47,701 bases of DNA from Pseudomonas fluorescens (lineage in GTDB: Bacteria > Pseudomonadota > Gammaproteobacteria > Pseudomonadales > Pseudomonadaceae): assembly GCF_000968015.1 (NCBI RefSeq), contig NZ_LACH01000025.1, positions 1 to 47,701 on the forward strand, in the 5' to 3' direction. Positions 1 through 9,430 of this stretch are shown here, one piece after another. The first letter of the stretch is position 1. Every line of letters begins with the position of its first letter. The notes below the pieces were generated by a model. The model saw only the letters and a list, made by a program, of their open reading frames with translations, was not told where the DNA came from and made no database searches. Both the position numbers and the translations under genes were made by a program.

Positions 1-11
1 TGGGCGCACAC

Positions 12-41
12 AAAAAAGGGCCCACCTTTCGGTGAGCCCTT
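12..41 (-). terminator. Rho-independent terminator of tRNA-Val(GAC)
   Basis: Read on the minus strand, a 9-bp stem with one mismatch (GGGCTCACC / GGTGGGCCC, loop GAAA) is followed by six T. It lies about 30 nt beyond the CCA end of the tRNA-Val gene and should end that transcript. Confidence 0.85.
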
Positions 42-70
42 CTAGACCGCCCAGCAGAGCGGATTTTGTT

Positions 71-147
71 TGGTAGGCGCGATTGGACTCGAACCAACGA
101 CCCCCACCATGTCAAGGTGGTGCTCTAACCAACTGAGCTACGTGCCT
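71..147 (-). tRNA. tRNA-Val (anticodon GAC)
   Basis: The 77-nt minus-strand gene folds as a full cloverleaf. The acceptor is AGGCACG against CGCGCCT with one mismatch, followed by discriminator A and an encoded CCA. The anticodon stem CCACC/GGTGG encloses the loop TTGACAT, whose anticodon GAC reads Val codons GUC/GUU. The T arm carries GGTTCGAGTCC. It has its own promoter and terminator and is therefore a single-gene unit. Confidence 0.97.
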
Positions 148-160
148 GCTGTGAGGCGGC

Positions 161-188
161 ATTCTACGGAATTCCAAAGGGGTGTCAA
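161..188 (-). promoter_or_regulatory. sigma70 promoter of tRNA-Val(GAC)
   Basis: On the minus strand there is a -35 TTGACA, a 16-nt spacer and a -10 TAGAAT, 13 nt before the mature tRNA 5' end. The GC-rich stretch after the -10 (GCCGCC) is typical of stable-RNA promoters under stringent control. Confidence 0.85.
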
Positions 189-330
189 CACCTTTTTTCG
201 AGCTAACCCTATGAATATGCAAAATATTTAATTTCGCCGCTGCAAAGAAGATTTTGCGGTGGCTGGCGGTCGATTTTTATCTCGGGTAGGATCGATGCAC
301 TCGTAAAATATATTAAACAGAGGCTGCAGG

Positions 331-1614
331 ATGGCGAACACCCCCTACCCGGAATCCTATTACGCCGCGTCGGCCAATGCGGTTCCGCCGCGCCCGGCCT
401 TGCAGGATGACGTAGAGACTGATGTCTGTGTGATCGGTGCCGGTTACACCGGTCTGTCCGCTGCCCTGTTTCTGCTGGAAAACGGTTTCCGGGTAACGGT
501 GCTTGAAGCGGCGAAGGTAGGTTTTGGTGCGTCGGGGCGTAACGGTGGCCAGATCGTTAACAGTTATAGCCGCGACATCGATGTGATCGAGCGCAGTGTC
601 GGTCCCAAGCAGGCTCAGTTGCTGGGGCAGATGGCGTTCGAAGGTGGGCGGATCATTCGTGAGCGCGTTGCCAAATATAATATCCAGTGCGACTTGAAGG
701 ACGGTGGCGTATTCGCCGCCATTACCGCCAAGCAGATGGGCCATCTGGAATCGCAGAAGCGTCTGTGGGAGCGGTTCGGTCACACGCAGCTTGAATTGAT
801 GGATCAGCGTCGCATCCGTGAAGTGGTCGCTTGCGATCAGTACATCGGCGGCATGCTCGACATGAGCGGCGGACACATTCATCCGCTGAACCTGGTGTTG
901 GGCGAAGCGGCAGCTGTCGAGTCGTTGGGCGGTACCATTTATGAGCAATCACCAGCGGTACGCATCGAGCGCGGCGCGAGTCCGGTGGTGCATACGCCTC
1001 AGGGCAAAGTCAGGGCCAAGTTCATCATCGTTGCGGGCAACGCGTACCTCGGTAATCTGGTGCCGGAATTGGCCGCCAAATCGATGCCCTGCGGGACTCA
1101 GGTGATCACCACTGAACCCCTGGGCGACGCATTGGCCAAGAGCCTGTTGCCGCAGGATTACTGCGTCGAGGACTGCAATTACCTGCTCGACTACTACCGT
1201 TTGACCGCCGACAAGCGCCTGGTTTTCGGCGGTGGCGTGGTGTATGGCGCGCGGGATCCGGCGAACATCGAGGCGATTATTCGGCCAAAGATGCTCAAGG
1301 CCTTCCCGCAGCTCAAGGACGTGAAGATCGATTACGCCTGGACCGGCAATTTCCTGCTGACCTTGTCGCGACTTCCTCAAGTCGGACGCCTGGGCGACAA
1401 CATCTACTATTCCCAGGGTTGCAGCGGCCATGGCGTGACGTATACGCACCTGGCGGGCAAGGTGTTGGCCGAAGCGTTGCGTGGCCAGGCCGAGCGTTTC
1501 GACGCGTTTGCCGACCTGCCCCACTACCCGTTCCCTGGCGGACAACTGCTGCGCACACCATTCGCTGCATTGGGCGCCTGGTATTACGGACTGCGCGACA
1601 AGCTCGGTTTCTGA
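331..1614 (+). CDS. FAD-dependent amine oxidoreductase, PuuB/PauB (gamma-glutamylputrescine oxidase) type
   Basis: This 427-aa protein belongs to the DAO (DadA/GlpD-like) FAD oxidoreductase fold. The N-terminal dinucleotide-binding motif VIGAGYTG lies at residues 34-41, an Arg-rich GASGRNGG loop at 66-73, and a C-terminal FAD contact GCSGHGV near 369. The N-terminus (MANTPYPESYYAAS) resembles Pseudomonas PauB/PuuB proteins, which oxidise gamma-glutamyl-polyamines to the aldehyde with H2O2 release. The exact amine substrate cannot be read from sequence. The ATG follows a purine-rich AGAGG at a somewhat long distance. It stands alone on the plus strand, convergent with the siderophore operon, and shares a terminator with it. 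Family assignment is firm; polyamine specificity is inferred. Confidence 0.82.
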   Translation: MANTPYPESYYAASANAVPPRPALQDDVETDVCVIGAGYTGLSAALFLLENGFRVTVLEAAKVGFGASGRNGGQIVNSYSRDIDVIERSVGPKQAQLLGQMAFEGGRIIRERVAKYNIQCDLKDGGVFAAITAKQMGHLESQKRLWERFGHTQLELMDQRRIREVVACDQYIGGMLDMSGGHIHPLNLVLGEAAAVESLGGTIYEQSPAVRIERGASPVVHTPQGKVRAKFIIVAGNAYLGNLVPELAAKSMPCGTQVITTEPLGDALAKSLLPQDYCVEDCNYLLDYYRLTADKRLVFGGGVVYGARDPANIEAIIRPKMLKAFPQLKDVKIDYAWTGNFLLTLSRLPQVGRLGDNIYYSQGCSGHGVTYTHLAGKVLAEALRGQAERFDAFADLPHYPFPGGQLLRTPFAALGAWYYGLRDKLGF

Positions 1615-1626
1615 GCGACCCGATGC

Positions 1627-1658
1627 AAAAACGGGGCAACTGCACAGTTGCCCCTTTT
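1627..1658. terminator. Bidirectional rho-independent terminator between the oxidoreductase and the siderophore operon
   Basis: A perfect 10-bp stem (GGGGCAACTG / CAGTTGCCCC, loop CA) is flanked by an A tract on the left and TTTT on the right. It can therefore stop transcription from both convergent units. It marks the 3' end of the long minus-strand siderophore transcript. Confidence 0.9.
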
Positions 1659-1675
1659 CATTTCAGCTCGGGAAG

Positions 1676-2302
1676 TCAGCCCTTTCGCTGATTGAGCCTC
1701 AGCAAAAATTCGGCCCTGCGTTGCTGGTCCATTTCCTCTTTGGCCAAGAGCTCGGGAAGCAGCTCGGCCGCACGCCCAGCATCGAGGATGAAGACACCGT
1801 CATCATCGCCAATGGCCAGGTCCCCCGGCCGCACCTGAACCTCGCCCACATTGATCGACTGATTGACTTCCCCATGGGCGCCAATGCCGCGGGTCGTGTA
1901 CGCACTGACGTCCCGGCAAAAGACCGGTAACCCATGAAGACGCAATGCGCTGACATCCGTGACCGCACCCGACACCACCACTCCGGCCAACCCTTTGATC
2001 AGCCCGGCCAGGGTGCGCAGTTCGCCCCAACAGCCACACTCCTCGTCGCCCACACATTCGATCACCAGCACGTCGCCCGGCTCACTCAGCAACAGCGCTT
2101 CACGCAAAATGCTGCCATCCGGTGGGAAAACTTTGACAGTGACGACATTGCCGACCATGCGGATGTTGTTGAACAGCGGCTTGATCCCCCGCAGGAAACC
2201 CCGATCGGAAAAATGGCCGATGGTCGACGAAGGGATCGACCGGTAGGCGTTGAGCAACTTCGGGGTGACGAGCTGTTGGCGAGGGTTGATCTGATAACTC
2301 AT
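1676..2302 (-). CDS. RraA / HMG-aldolase-like family protein, last gene of the siderophore operon
   Basis: A 208-aa protein of the RraA (formerly 'menaquinone methyltransferase-like') fold. That family includes E. coli RraA, an RNase E inhibitor, and class II 4-hydroxy-4-methyl-2-oxoglutarate/oxaloacetate aldolases. Family marks are the central GELRTLAG segment and GAVTDVSALRLHGLPVF, followed by VRPGDLAIGDDDGV. In the usual GxVRD motif the Arg is Thr (GAVTD), so normal aldolase activity is doubtful. The chosen ATG overlaps the fhuF stop as ATGA and has GGGA 8 nt upstream; an ATG two codons earlier is also possible. Coupling to a siderophore reductase suggests a role in iron use, but no function can be assigned. 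Confidence 0.75.
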   Translation of the reverse strand: MSYQINPRQQLVTPKLLNAYRSIPSSTIGHFSDRGFLRGIKPLFNNIRMVGNVVTVKVFPPDGSILREALLLSEPGDVLVIECVGDEECGCWGELRTLAGLIKGLAGVVVSGAVTDVSALRLHGLPVFCRDVSAYTTRGIGAHGEVNQSINVGEVQVRPGDLAIGDDDGVFILDAGRAAELLPELLAKEEMDQQRRAEFLLRLNQRKG

Positions 2303-3081
2303 CGGCATTTTCCCGGACGCAATAGTGGGCAGGTTGAACAATATTCAGCGGGCTCGGTAGCCAGGTAGTAGAAGCAGCACGTGCGCCGAAAGCGAATGCT
2401 GCGCTGCCCCTCGTCGAGCAGTGTCGGCGGTCGGCGGAAATGGCTCAGCGGGTTGTAATCGAGGCCGAACAGCGCTGGTTCTGCCTGAGTCAGCAACCAC
2501 TTGAAGTCGGCTTCATAGCGCTCACGTACCGACGGCTCATCGATTTTTGCCATGCGTTTTTCATACAACGAATACACGCGTACGGCAGTGTTTTCCCACA
2601 AGATGCGCCGTGAAACGCCACTCACACGGTTGAAGGTTTGCCACAGCGGCTTCAACAGTCCGGCAAACAGCGCCTGCACCAGAGTTTCCCGCCAGGCCTC
2701 GCGCTCACCTGCCCCAAACGTCAGCGGCAGGGAATGAGCCATCGGCATCGAAGACGTCCACAGCCCGTCATCATGGCCGTACTCGATCACCGTGTTGTCC
2801 AGCGACAGCAACAGTCCTTTGTCGTACACCGACATGGCGTACAAACAGGCGCCGGTGGCCAGGAACGACAGGCGCTTACCCAGCAGCGAGGCGGTGATCG
2901 CCCGCGACGGTGAGCCAATGACCGGGCTCAATGCGTCCAGCAAACGCTCGCACACATCTTCCTGCAACAGGTCACGCGCCATCAGCGAACGTAATGGGTC
3001 CCGCTCGGTGCAGTCCTTCAAACGCAACCCACCGCCCAATACGTTCCACTCTTGCGTGGTGAAGTGGTGAGCCAGATTCAT
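2299..3081 (-). CDS. fhuF: FhuF-type siderophore-iron reductase
   Basis: A 260-aa cytoplasmic protein. Its C-terminus carries the FhuF 2Fe-2S signature: adjacent cysteines 235-236, then Cys248 and Cys251 (CC-x11-CxxC, close to the CC-x10-CxxC of E. coli FhuF), plus a further Cys259. FhuF proteins reduce ferric siderophores in the cytoplasm so that Fe2+ is released without destroying the ligand. The ATG overlaps the cbrD stop as ATGA, and its own stop overlaps the next gene as ATGA, so it is translated with the uptake ABC genes. The natural substrate here would be ferri-achromobactin brought in by CbrABCD. The upstream in-frame codons inside cbrD are less likely to be used. Confidence 0.85.
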   Translation of the reverse strand: MNLAHHFTTQEWNVLGGGLRLKDCTERDPLRSLMARDLLQEDVCERLLDALSPVIGSPSRAITASLLGKRLSFLATGACLYAMSVYDKGLLLSLDNTVIEYGHDDGLWTSSMPMAHSLPLTFGAGEREAWRETLVQALFAGLLKPLWQTFNRVSGVSRRILWENTAVRVYSLYEKRMAKIDEPSVRERYEADFKWLLTQAEPALFGLDYNPLSHFRRPPTLLDEGQRSIRFRRTCCFYYLATEPAEYCSTCPLLRPGKCR

Positions 3082-3869
3082 TGTGGCAATTCCCGACCGA
3101 ACGGGATGCACATCGGCGTACCAAAGAACGGGTCAGGAATAATCCTGCAGTTGAGGTCGAACACGGTTTTGACCAGCGCCTGAGTCAAGACATCCTCAGG
3201 CCGGCCCTGGGCAAATGCCGTACGCTCATGCACCGCGACCATATGATCGGCATAACGACAGGCCAGGTTGAGGTCGTGAAGCACCATGATGATGGTTTTG
3301 TTCTCGAGCCGATTGAGGTCGCGCAGCAGGTCCAGCACTTCAATCTGGTGAGCCAGGTCGAGGAAGGTTGTCGGCTCGTCCAGCAACACGATGCCGGTGT
3401 CCTGGGCCAGGGTCATGGCGATCCACGCACGCTGGCGCTGCCCACCGGACAAGGCATCCACCGGCCGATCCGCCAGCGCTTGCAGACTGGTCTGCGTCAG
3501 CGCGCGATTGACCATGGCTTCATCCTCGGCCGACCACTGCTGCATCCAGCTCTGATACGGGTATCGGCCCAGAGCCACGAGTTGGCGAACGGTAATACCC
3601 TCGGGTGCCGTCGGTGTCTGGGGCAGGATGGCTAACTCACGCGCCACCGCCGCCGTGGATTTTTGCTGGATATCCACGCCGTTGAGAATCACCGAGCCTT
3701 GCTGCGGTTTCAGCAGTCGGGCAAAGGACTTGAGCAAGGTACTTTTGCCGCAGCCGTTACTGCCAATCAGCACCGAGATCTTGCCCTTGGGCAGTTGCAT
3801 GTCCAGCGCGTCAATAATCACCTGGCGCTGATAACTCAGGGTCAGGCCGCGACTTGCAATCGACGTCAT
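3078..3869 (-). CDS. cbrD: Ferri-achromobactin ABC transporter, ATP-binding protein
   Basis: A 263-aa ABC ATPase of the FecE/FepC iron-siderophore group. Walker A is GSNGCGKST (36-44), the Q-loop glutamine sits near 84, the signature LSGGQRQR is at 140-147, Walker B is IVLLDEP (160-166) and the H-loop is LHD (His198). It would drive ferric siderophore import through CbrB/CbrC. It starts 12 nt after cbrC with AAGGA 9 nt before the ATG and overlaps fhuF by ATGA. The name rests on position in an achromobactin-type locus; the ATPase family itself is certain. Confidence 0.92.
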   Translation of the reverse strand: MTSIASRGLTLSYQRQVIIDALDMQLPKGKISVLIGSNGCGKSTLLKSFARLLKPQQGSVILNGVDIQQKSTAAVARELAILPQTPTAPEGITVRQLVALGRYPYQSWMQQWSAEDEAMVNRALTQTSLQALADRPVDALSGGQRQRAWIAMTLAQDTGIVLLDEPTTFLDLAHQIEVLDLLRDLNRLENKTIIMVLHDLNLACRYADHMVAVHERTAFAQGRPEDVLTQALVKTVFDLNCRIIPDPFFGTPMCIPFGRELPQ

Positions 3870-3881
3870 ACGTTGAATTCC

Positions 3882-4913
3882 TTAATGACGCTGTTTAATC
3901 AATAAATAGAGAAAAAAGGGTGTGCCCAGCACCGAGACAAAGATCCCGGCCGGTAGATCCAGGGGCAAAAACAGCGTGCGCCCGACCAGGTCGGCCAGCA
4001 TCACCAGGATTGCGCCAGTCAGGGCTGCCATCACGGCTTGCCCAGCGAAACCGGGGGCCACCAGGCGTTTGGCAATATGCGGCGCAATCAGCCCGACAAA
4101 GGCGATCGCCCCACCCCAGGCAATGGCCGCACCGGCCAACGCCACACTCACCAGCAACAAACCGGCCCGCAGCCATTGCACGCGCACGCCGATGCCTTGG
4201 GCCAGGTTGTCATCCAGCTGTTGCACCATCACCTGACGGGCCAGCAGCACCAGCAACGGACAAATGCCCAACAACCAACTCGCAAGCGCCAGCGGTTCGG
4301 GCCAACTGGCGCCGTACACGCTGCCGGTCAGCCAGACATAGGCCGACAGGGTGGTGGTCAGCGGACTGAACACCAGAATGAAGGTGGTCGCGGCCGTCAA
4401 CATCGCCGAGACGCCCACGCCGATCAGCACCAGTCGCAGCGGTGAGGTTCCCTGCTTCCAGGCCAACAGGTAAATGGCCAATGTGGCCAGAGCCGCACCG
4501 AGCATCGCGGCCAAGGGCAGAAACTGTTGCCCCAGCGTTGCGGACAAGAACGACAGGTAAAGCACGGCAGCTGCGCTAGCGCCGCTGGTGATGCCGAGCA
4601 GGTCCGGCGATGCCAGCGGGTTGCGGATGATGCTTTGCAGGATCAGCCCAGACACCGACAACGCAGCACCCACCAGCGCCGCCAACACAATGCGTGGAAA
4701 ACGCAGTTGCTCGACGATCAACGTCAGGCTGGCGTCCTGGCTGGAAAACAGGATTCGCATCACCTCGAGGGGCGAGAGGATGACTTTCCCCAGCGACAAT
4801 GAGCCGAGCATTACCAGCACCGTCAGCACCAGCGCCGCCGCCAGCCGCAACCACGTGGAAAGGTTGACCCGCCGGGAATACCCTCCCCGGCGCCACGTCA
4901 CCACCCTATCCAT
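3882..4913 (-). CDS. cbrC: Ferri-achromobactin ABC transporter, permease
   Basis: A 343-aa FecCD/BtuC-type permease with about nine to ten hydrophobic helices. It contains the family landmarks [20 protein letters not shown] near the N-terminus and [13 protein letters not shown] in the C-terminal half, the loop that contacts the ATPase. I chose the ATG at 4913 because GGAGG lies 5 nt before it; an in-frame GTG four codons earlier is the alternative. It overlaps the end of cbrB by 8 nt. It is expected to pair with CbrB as a heterodimeric inner-membrane channel for the siderophore complex. Confidence 0.9.
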   Translation of the reverse strand: MDRVVTWRRGGYSRRVNLSTWLRLAAALVLTVLVMLGSLSLGKVILSPLEVMRILFSSQDASLTLIVEQLRFPRIVLAALVGAALSVSGLILQSIIRNPLASPDLLGITSGASAAAVLYLSFLSATLGQQFLPLAAMLGAALATLAIYLLAWKQGTSPLRLVLIGVGVSAMLTAATTFILVFSPLTTTLSAYVWLTGSVYGASWPEPLALASWLLGICPLLVLLARQVMVQQLDDNLAQGIGVRVQWLRAGLLLVSVALAGAAIAWGGAIAFVGLIAPHIAKRLVAPGFAGQAVMAALTGAILVMLADLVGRTLFLPLDLPAGIFVSVLGTPFFLYLLIKQRH

Positions 4914-5895
4914 AACGACCTCCACGCCGGGCCAACATGATGAAAAACGGTGCGCCGAACAGCGCCGTCATCACCCCCACCGGCACTTCCTGAGGCAGGA
5001 TCAAAACCCGCGATAACGTATCCGCCAACAGCAAGAGAATGGCGCCGAGCAGCGCGCAACCGGGCAGCAACCAGCGATGGTCGATGGACAACCCCTTGCG
5101 CACCATGTGCGGCACCAGTAAGCCGATGAATCCAATGCTGCCGGCCAACGCCACCGCGCTGCCCGCGAGACAGATCACCAGCACGCTCAGCAGCAGCCGG
5201 ATCAGGCCGGTTCTCTGCCCCAGCCCCGTAGCAATCTCTTCCCCGGCGTTCAGCACGTTGACCTGCCCGGCCAGCATCAGCGTCCCCGACAACCCGAACA
5301 GATCAGTCAGCAACAAGGGTGTGGCGCTCGACAGGTTGCGTTCGGACAACGAACCGGCCAGCCAGAACAGCACCGTGTCCAGTCCATCCTGGTTCACCAC
5401 CAGCAGCGCCTGGCTGAAGGCGGAGAACAACGCGGCGATCGCCGCGCCCGCCAGCACGATGCGCAGCGGACTGAGACTGCCTTGCCCCATGTTGCCGATC
5501 AGCCACACCAGACAACCCGCCACGGCAGCGCCAAGGAACGCCGACCATAACCAGGCATCCGGGGATGACAGCGAGAAGATCGAGGAAAACAGGATGATAA
5601 AAAAGGTCGCACCGGCGTTGATCCCGAACAGTCCGGGGGACGCCAACGGATTGCGCGTCAGTGCCTGCATCAGGGCGCCCGCGACCGCCAGGCTGGCGCC
5701 TACGGAAATCGCCATCAAGGTGCGCGACAGGCGCGTGGTGGTCACCAGCACATGACTGATACTCAGCGGGTCGGGATGGACAAACGCCGCGGCAATCTGT
5801 GGCAGTGGAATCCAGGTGGCTCCGACCGCCAGGCTCAACACGCAGCACAGCAGCAACACGACACCCGCGCTGCACAGTTTTACTCCAGGGCTCAT
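4906..5895 (-). CDS. cbrB: Ferri-achromobactin ABC transporter, permease
   Basis: A 329-aa FecCD-type permease, paralogous to the next gene. Diagnostic segments are [19 protein letters not shown] near residue 80 and [15 protein letters not shown] in the C-terminal part. The start (MSPGVKL) overlaps the cbrA stop as ATGA, so the longer upstream frame is discarded; that extension is Arg/Gly-rich and lacks the expected first helix. The stop overlaps cbrC. Order binding protein-permease-permease-ATPase matches cbrABCD of Dickeya. Confidence 0.9.
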   Translation of the reverse strand: MSPGVKLCSAGVVLLLCCVLSLAVGATWIPLPQIAAAFVHPDPLSISHVLVTTTRLSRTLMAISVGASLAVAGALMQALTRNPLASPGLFGINAGATFFIILFSSIFSLSSPDAWLWSAFLGAAVAGCLVWLIGNMGQGSLSPLRIVLAGAAIAALFSAFSQALLVVNQDGLDTVLFWLAGSLSERNLSSATPLLLTDLFGLSGTLMLAGQVNVLNAGEEIATGLGQRTGLIRLLLSVLVICLAGSAVALAGSIGFIGLLVPHMVRKGLSIDHRWLLPGCALLGAILLLLADTLSRVLILPQEVPVGVMTALFGAPFFIMLARRGGRYG

Positions 5896-6812
5896 GAGGC
5901 CACCTGCGCGGCGGCCACACGGGCCACGTCGTCGAGCATCAGGTTCGCCCCCAACATCCCGCCCGACAGACTCCACGCGACGCCATCGACCTGCCACACC
6001 TGTCCTTGCTGCGGGGCACGCATCTGCTTCCACAGCGGGTGTTGCTCCAGGCTCTCGTAGTTGCGCTGCACCGCCGCGTTCTGCGCGCGCAGGAACACAA
6101 AAAAGATGTCGGCATTCACCACGGCAAGGCTTTCCTTACTGGTGAGTTTGATCGATACCCCGCTCGCCTCCCGGCTGCTGTCACTCCAGTTGAATCCCAG
6201 TTCGGTGAGCACGGAGCCGGGAAAACTCGCCGGCAAGTAACTGCGGATGTGGTCTTCGCGGATGTCCAGAATCGACACCGTCGGTGGCCAGCGTCCGGCA
6301 AATGTCTGCTGCAGTTGCTGACACAGTTGTGCCACGCGTTGCTGCCATCGGTTCAAAATCTCGTCGGCCCTCTGTTGCTGGTGTAAAGCAGCGCCCATCA
6401 GCGCCAGGGTCTTCTTGAATTCAAACACTTCCTCCAGCATCACCACCGGGGCGATCTGCTTGAGTAACGGTGCAATGCGCTCATGGCGAAAGCGTGAGGC
6501 AATAATCACGTCTGGCTTGAGCAGTGCGATGTCTTCAAGGCTGGGCTGGGTCTCCAGCCCGACATGGGGCACAGCGCCCAGTGCCGTGCGCAAATAGCGA
6601 TAGGTCGGTTTTTCGCTCCAGGAATCAACCACGCCACACGGGGTCACGCCCAACACCACGGCGCAGTCGGTGGCGCCCTGAAACAGCGTGATCACCCGCA
6701 ACGGCGCGGCGCCAGTCTCGGCCCACGCTGGCACAGAAAACCTGAGGGCGAGCGCCCCCAGGGACAGGCGCAACAGCGTGCGCCTGGAGGGTTCACGTCG
6801 CGGTTCAGGCAT
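5892..6812 (-). CDS. cbrA: Periplasmic ferri-siderophore binding protein with a twin-arginine signal
   Basis: A 306-aa class III (FecB/FepB/BtuF-like) substrate-binding protein. The N-terminus has SRRTLLRL followed by a hydrophobic stretch and AWA, which fits a Tat signal with cleavage after AWA near residue 31. The body shows the alpha/beta pattern [20 protein letters not shown] typical of the family. It would carry ferri-achromobactin from the receptor to CbrBC. The ATG at 6812 overlaps acsA by 8 nt. No strong Shine-Dalgarno is visible, so translation probably depends on coupling. Binding specificity is inferred from context. Confidence 0.88.
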   Translation of the reverse strand: MPEPRREPSRRTLLRLSLGALALRFSVPAWAETGAAPLRVITLFQGATDCAVVLGVTPCGVVDSWSEKPTYRYLRTALGAVPHVGLETQPSLEDIALLKPDVIIASRFRHERIAPLLKQIAPVVMLEEVFEFKKTLALMGAALHQQQRADEILNRWQQRVAQLCQQLQQTFAGRWPPTVSILDIREDHIRSYLPASFPGSVLTELGFNWSDSSREASGVSIKLTSKESLAVVNADIFFVFLRAQNAAVQRNYESLEQHPLWKQMRAPQQGQVWQVDGVAWSLSGGMLGANLMLDDVARVAAAQVAS

Positions 6813-8652
6813 TACGATCGAGCCTGTGAAACGGGTTGACCACCTGCCCTTTGCCAAACGGCATGCTGCCCGGGCCACCCGCGCGTTCGATCATCGGGGT
6901 GAGCAGCAATTTCTGCGGCCAATGTGGCGCTTCGAACAACTGGTGCTTGATCATCATCCGCGCCTCGGCGTCAAACTCGATGGTATCGATCAGCTCATTG
7001 AGCACCTCGCCCATCGCCGTCCACAAACCGGTCGCCGGCAATGCGTAGACCTCAGCCAGCGTATCGATGATGGCGCGGAAGTTGACCTGAATACCCAGGG
7101 TCTGCAACCAGAACAGCAGGTCTTCAGGGCGATCGTGGTACAGCGTGTTGGCGTGCCCCTTCTTCAGCCGGTAAGCCGGGTCGGCCAGGCCGTTGCGTTC
7201 CAGCCACGGCACGAAGATGCGCAACGAATCGTGATCGCGCAACAGCAAGCCCTGCGCATAACCGGCCTTCCACACCAGCACCGCGTTCTGCCCGTGAATT
7301 TCCCCCAGCATGCCGATGCGGAACATCCGCAGGTTGATATCGAAGAAGCTGTGGCACAACTCGCGGAACAACGTCATCACCGACGCCGCATTGGCCGGCA
7401 GTTGACGGTAGCTCATCCAGTCATCGAAAAAGTGCTGGTTGCTACCCGGCAGTGGCGTGCCCAACGCAGCCATGGGCACCAGTCGGCAGTCCGGGTCTTC
7501 GAGCAGCGCAGGTGGATAGCCGCGCACCATCGCCGACAGGTGACGCGGCGCTTCGTCGAACAGCGTCGCGTCTGGCGGCATGAACGCCCACCATTTGGTT
7601 TCGTCGCACAGATGCAGGGACTGTTGCAGCGTTTCATCCTTGCTCAGTGCCTGACGCAACAGCGCCTCGCTCAAGCCGCCGTTGATCATTTTTACTGCGG
7701 GCAGATAACGCGAAGCGCCCAACGAATAGATCGCCATCGGCAACTTGAGGTAATCGGCGCTGTTGAAGCACGGGGTCATCGAGCGCAATGACGAGGTGGC
7801 GAAGAAATCACCGTCGGTGAAGTCCAGTCGATGGCAATCACCCTTGGCGAACGCGTCGCCGAGTTGCGCCTCCAGCACGTGTTCGAACTGCCACGGGTGC
7901 ACCGGCAGCGCGATGTGGCTCTGGGCAATGCCCCGCTGCAGCAGCTCTTGTTGCAAGCTGGCCTGCAGCAGCGGCGGCAACAAGTATTGAGCGGGATAAC
8001 TCTGCGCCAGGTCCGTCACACCGACGCCGCATTGCAGCAACGTGCGATCGACCGCGACCCAATTGAGCGCCACCGGACGGGCAAATTCCGCCTGATACTG
8101 CTGATACTCCGCGTCGTCCAAACCCTGCTTGGCTTTGGCCAACGGATGGTAGGGACGATCACGCAACGAAGCCCACTGCTCCATCGCCAGGAAAAAGTCC
8201 GCGTTGCTCTTTTCCAGCAAGCCTTCGCTGTTAACCCGATGGGCCAGGGACAACTCGGTTTGCCGGACGCTGGTGCGCAGCACATCCAGAAACAGGGCGA
8301 AGCCTTTTTCATTGTCCGGGTAGCGATCGGTCATCCCGGCCAGCACCTGGGTCGTGAAGGCCTCGGGTGACAGCGCGGTCAGCTGGTCATTCTGTCGCGC
8401 CCAAACCGGCGTGCCCGGTACTTTCTCCCATTGCTGGGTAATGCCGGGACGCAGGGCAATGACGATGCAACCTTGGGGATCGGTTGGCCATTCCCAGATC
8501 CGTTGTTCGGCGCTCAACCCGGTAAACGGCTGATCGGCCGATGACGAGGGCGCCACCAGGTTCAGCGGCTCGGTGCCGAAAAAATGTTCGGCCAGTAAAC
8601 AATCGACCAGATCCTGCATCACCTTGTCGGCGGCCATTGTGGTGAAGTTCAT
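6805..8652 (-). CDS. acsA: Achromobactin synthetase, NIS (IucA/IucC) family
   Basis: A 615-aa ATP-dependent NRPS-independent siderophore synthetase. IucA/IucC family motifs include ALPVHPWQFEHVL near residue 270 and GEIHGQNAVLV in the C-terminal FhuF-like half, where the HxQN residues bind ATP. In P. syringae, AcsD, AcsA and AcsC together build achromobactin from citrate, ethanolamine, 2,4-diaminobutyrate and 2-oxoglutarate. AcsA is generally placed in the 2-oxoglutarate-using class. The start (MNFTTMAADK) follows AAGGA; the longer frame overlapping acsB is discarded. It follows acsB by 4 nt and overlaps cbrA. Assignment as acsA rather than acsC rests on gene order. Confidence 0.9.
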   Translation of the reverse strand: MNFTTMAADKVMQDLVDCLLAEHFFGTEPLNLVAPSSSADQPFTGLSAEQRIWEWPTDPQGCIVIALRPGITQQWEKVPGTPVWARQNDQLTALSPEAFTTQVLAGMTDRYPDNEKGFALFLDVLRTSVRQTELSLAHRVNSEGLLEKSNADFFLAMEQWASLRDRPYHPLAKAKQGLDDAEYQQYQAEFARPVALNWVAVDRTLLQCGVGVTDLAQSYPAQYLLPPLLQASLQQELLQRGIAQSHIALPVHPWQFEHVLEAQLGDAFAKGDCHRLDFTDGDFFATSSLRSMTPCFNSADYLKLPMAIYSLGASRYLPAVKMINGGLSEALLRQALSKDETLQQSLHLCDETKWWAFMPPDATLFDEAPRHLSAMVRGYPPALLEDPDCRLVPMAALGTPLPGSNQHFFDDWMSYRQLPANAASVMTLFRELCHSFFDINLRMFRIGMLGEIHGQNAVLVWKAGYAQGLLLRDHDSLRIFVPWLERNGLADPAYRLKKGHANTLYHDRPEDLLFWLQTLGIQVNFRAIIDTLAEVYALPATGLWTAMGEVLNELIDTIEFDAEARMMIKHQLFEAPHWPQKLLLTPMIERAGGPGSMPFGKGQVVNPFHRLDRNA

Positions 8653-8656
8653 CCGA

Positions 8657-9430
8657 TTATTTTCCTTCTGCTGAAGTAGCGGCCAATTTGGCCTGGAGGG
8701 CACGAAAAGCGATGCCACGCTCGTCACCCAAAACAAAACTTTTAACGCCCCGGCTCAACCACCGTTCGTGGTCGCCCGGCTGACGTGGAATCGCGCAATA
8801 CGGCACGCCCGCGGCACTCGCCGCTTGCCAGCTGGCGAGCAGCGCTTGCTGCACCTCGGGCCGGTCGATCTGCCAGGGCATGCCCATCGATTGCGACAAG
8901 TCGGCGCCCCCTTCGAGGATCATGTCCAGACCAGGTACCGCGGCAATCTCTGCCGCACGTCGCACCCCTTCGGCACTCTCGATCATCGCCACGATCATGA
9001 TTTGCTCGTTGGCCAGTGCGACGTACTCCGCCAGGCTGTGTTTGCCAAAGGCGCCAGGGCGCCCGGCATTCAGGCTGCGGGTGCCCTGCGGGTGGTATTT
9101 GCAGGCTCGAATGCTTTCGGCCAGGGGTTCAGGGCCTTCGATCATCGGCAAGACAATGCCCTGGGCGCCGCCATCGAGCAGGCGCAGCAGGGTTTTCGGG
9201 TTGAGGTCCGCTACCCGCACCAGCGGGGTCAGCGCGTAACTCTCGGCGGTGCGGATCATGTTCTCCACGGTCTCGGGATTGATCAGCACGTGTTCCATAT
9301 CGATGATCACGAAATCGAAACCGGCTTCGGCAATCAGTTCGATGGCCGCAGGTGACGGAATCGAGCTGATCAGGCCGTAGACCGGCTCACCTGTTCTGAG
9401 TTTCTGCTTGAGCAGATTGGTCCTCAGCAT
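8657..9430 (-). CDS. acsB: HpcH/HpaI aldolase-family protein of achromobactin synthesis
   Basis: A 257-aa TIM-barrel protein of the HpcH/HpaI aldolase / citrate lyase beta family. Visible family features are FVIIDMEHVLINPETV, with the acidic metal ligands, the barrel strand GIVLPMIEGPE, and IVAMIESAEGV. Its position between acsC and acsA matches AcsB of Dickeya. AcsB is not among the three synthetases sufficient for assembly in vitro, so it may supply or adjust a dicarboxylate or keto-acid precursor; its reaction is unproven. The ATG overlaps the end of acsC by 7 nt. Confidence 0.85.
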   Translation of the reverse strand: MLRTNLLKQKLRTGEPVYGLISSIPSPAAIELIAEAGFDFVIIDMEHVLINPETVENMIRTAESYALTPLVRVADLNPKTLLRLLDGGAQGIVLPMIEGPEPLAESIRACKYHPQGTRSLNAGRPGAFGKHSLAEYVALANEQIMIVAMIESAEGVRRAAEIAAVPGLDMILEGGADLSQSMGMPWQIDRPEVQQALLASWQAASAAGVPYCAIPRQPGDHERWLSRGVKSFVLGDERGIAFRALQAKLAATSAEGK

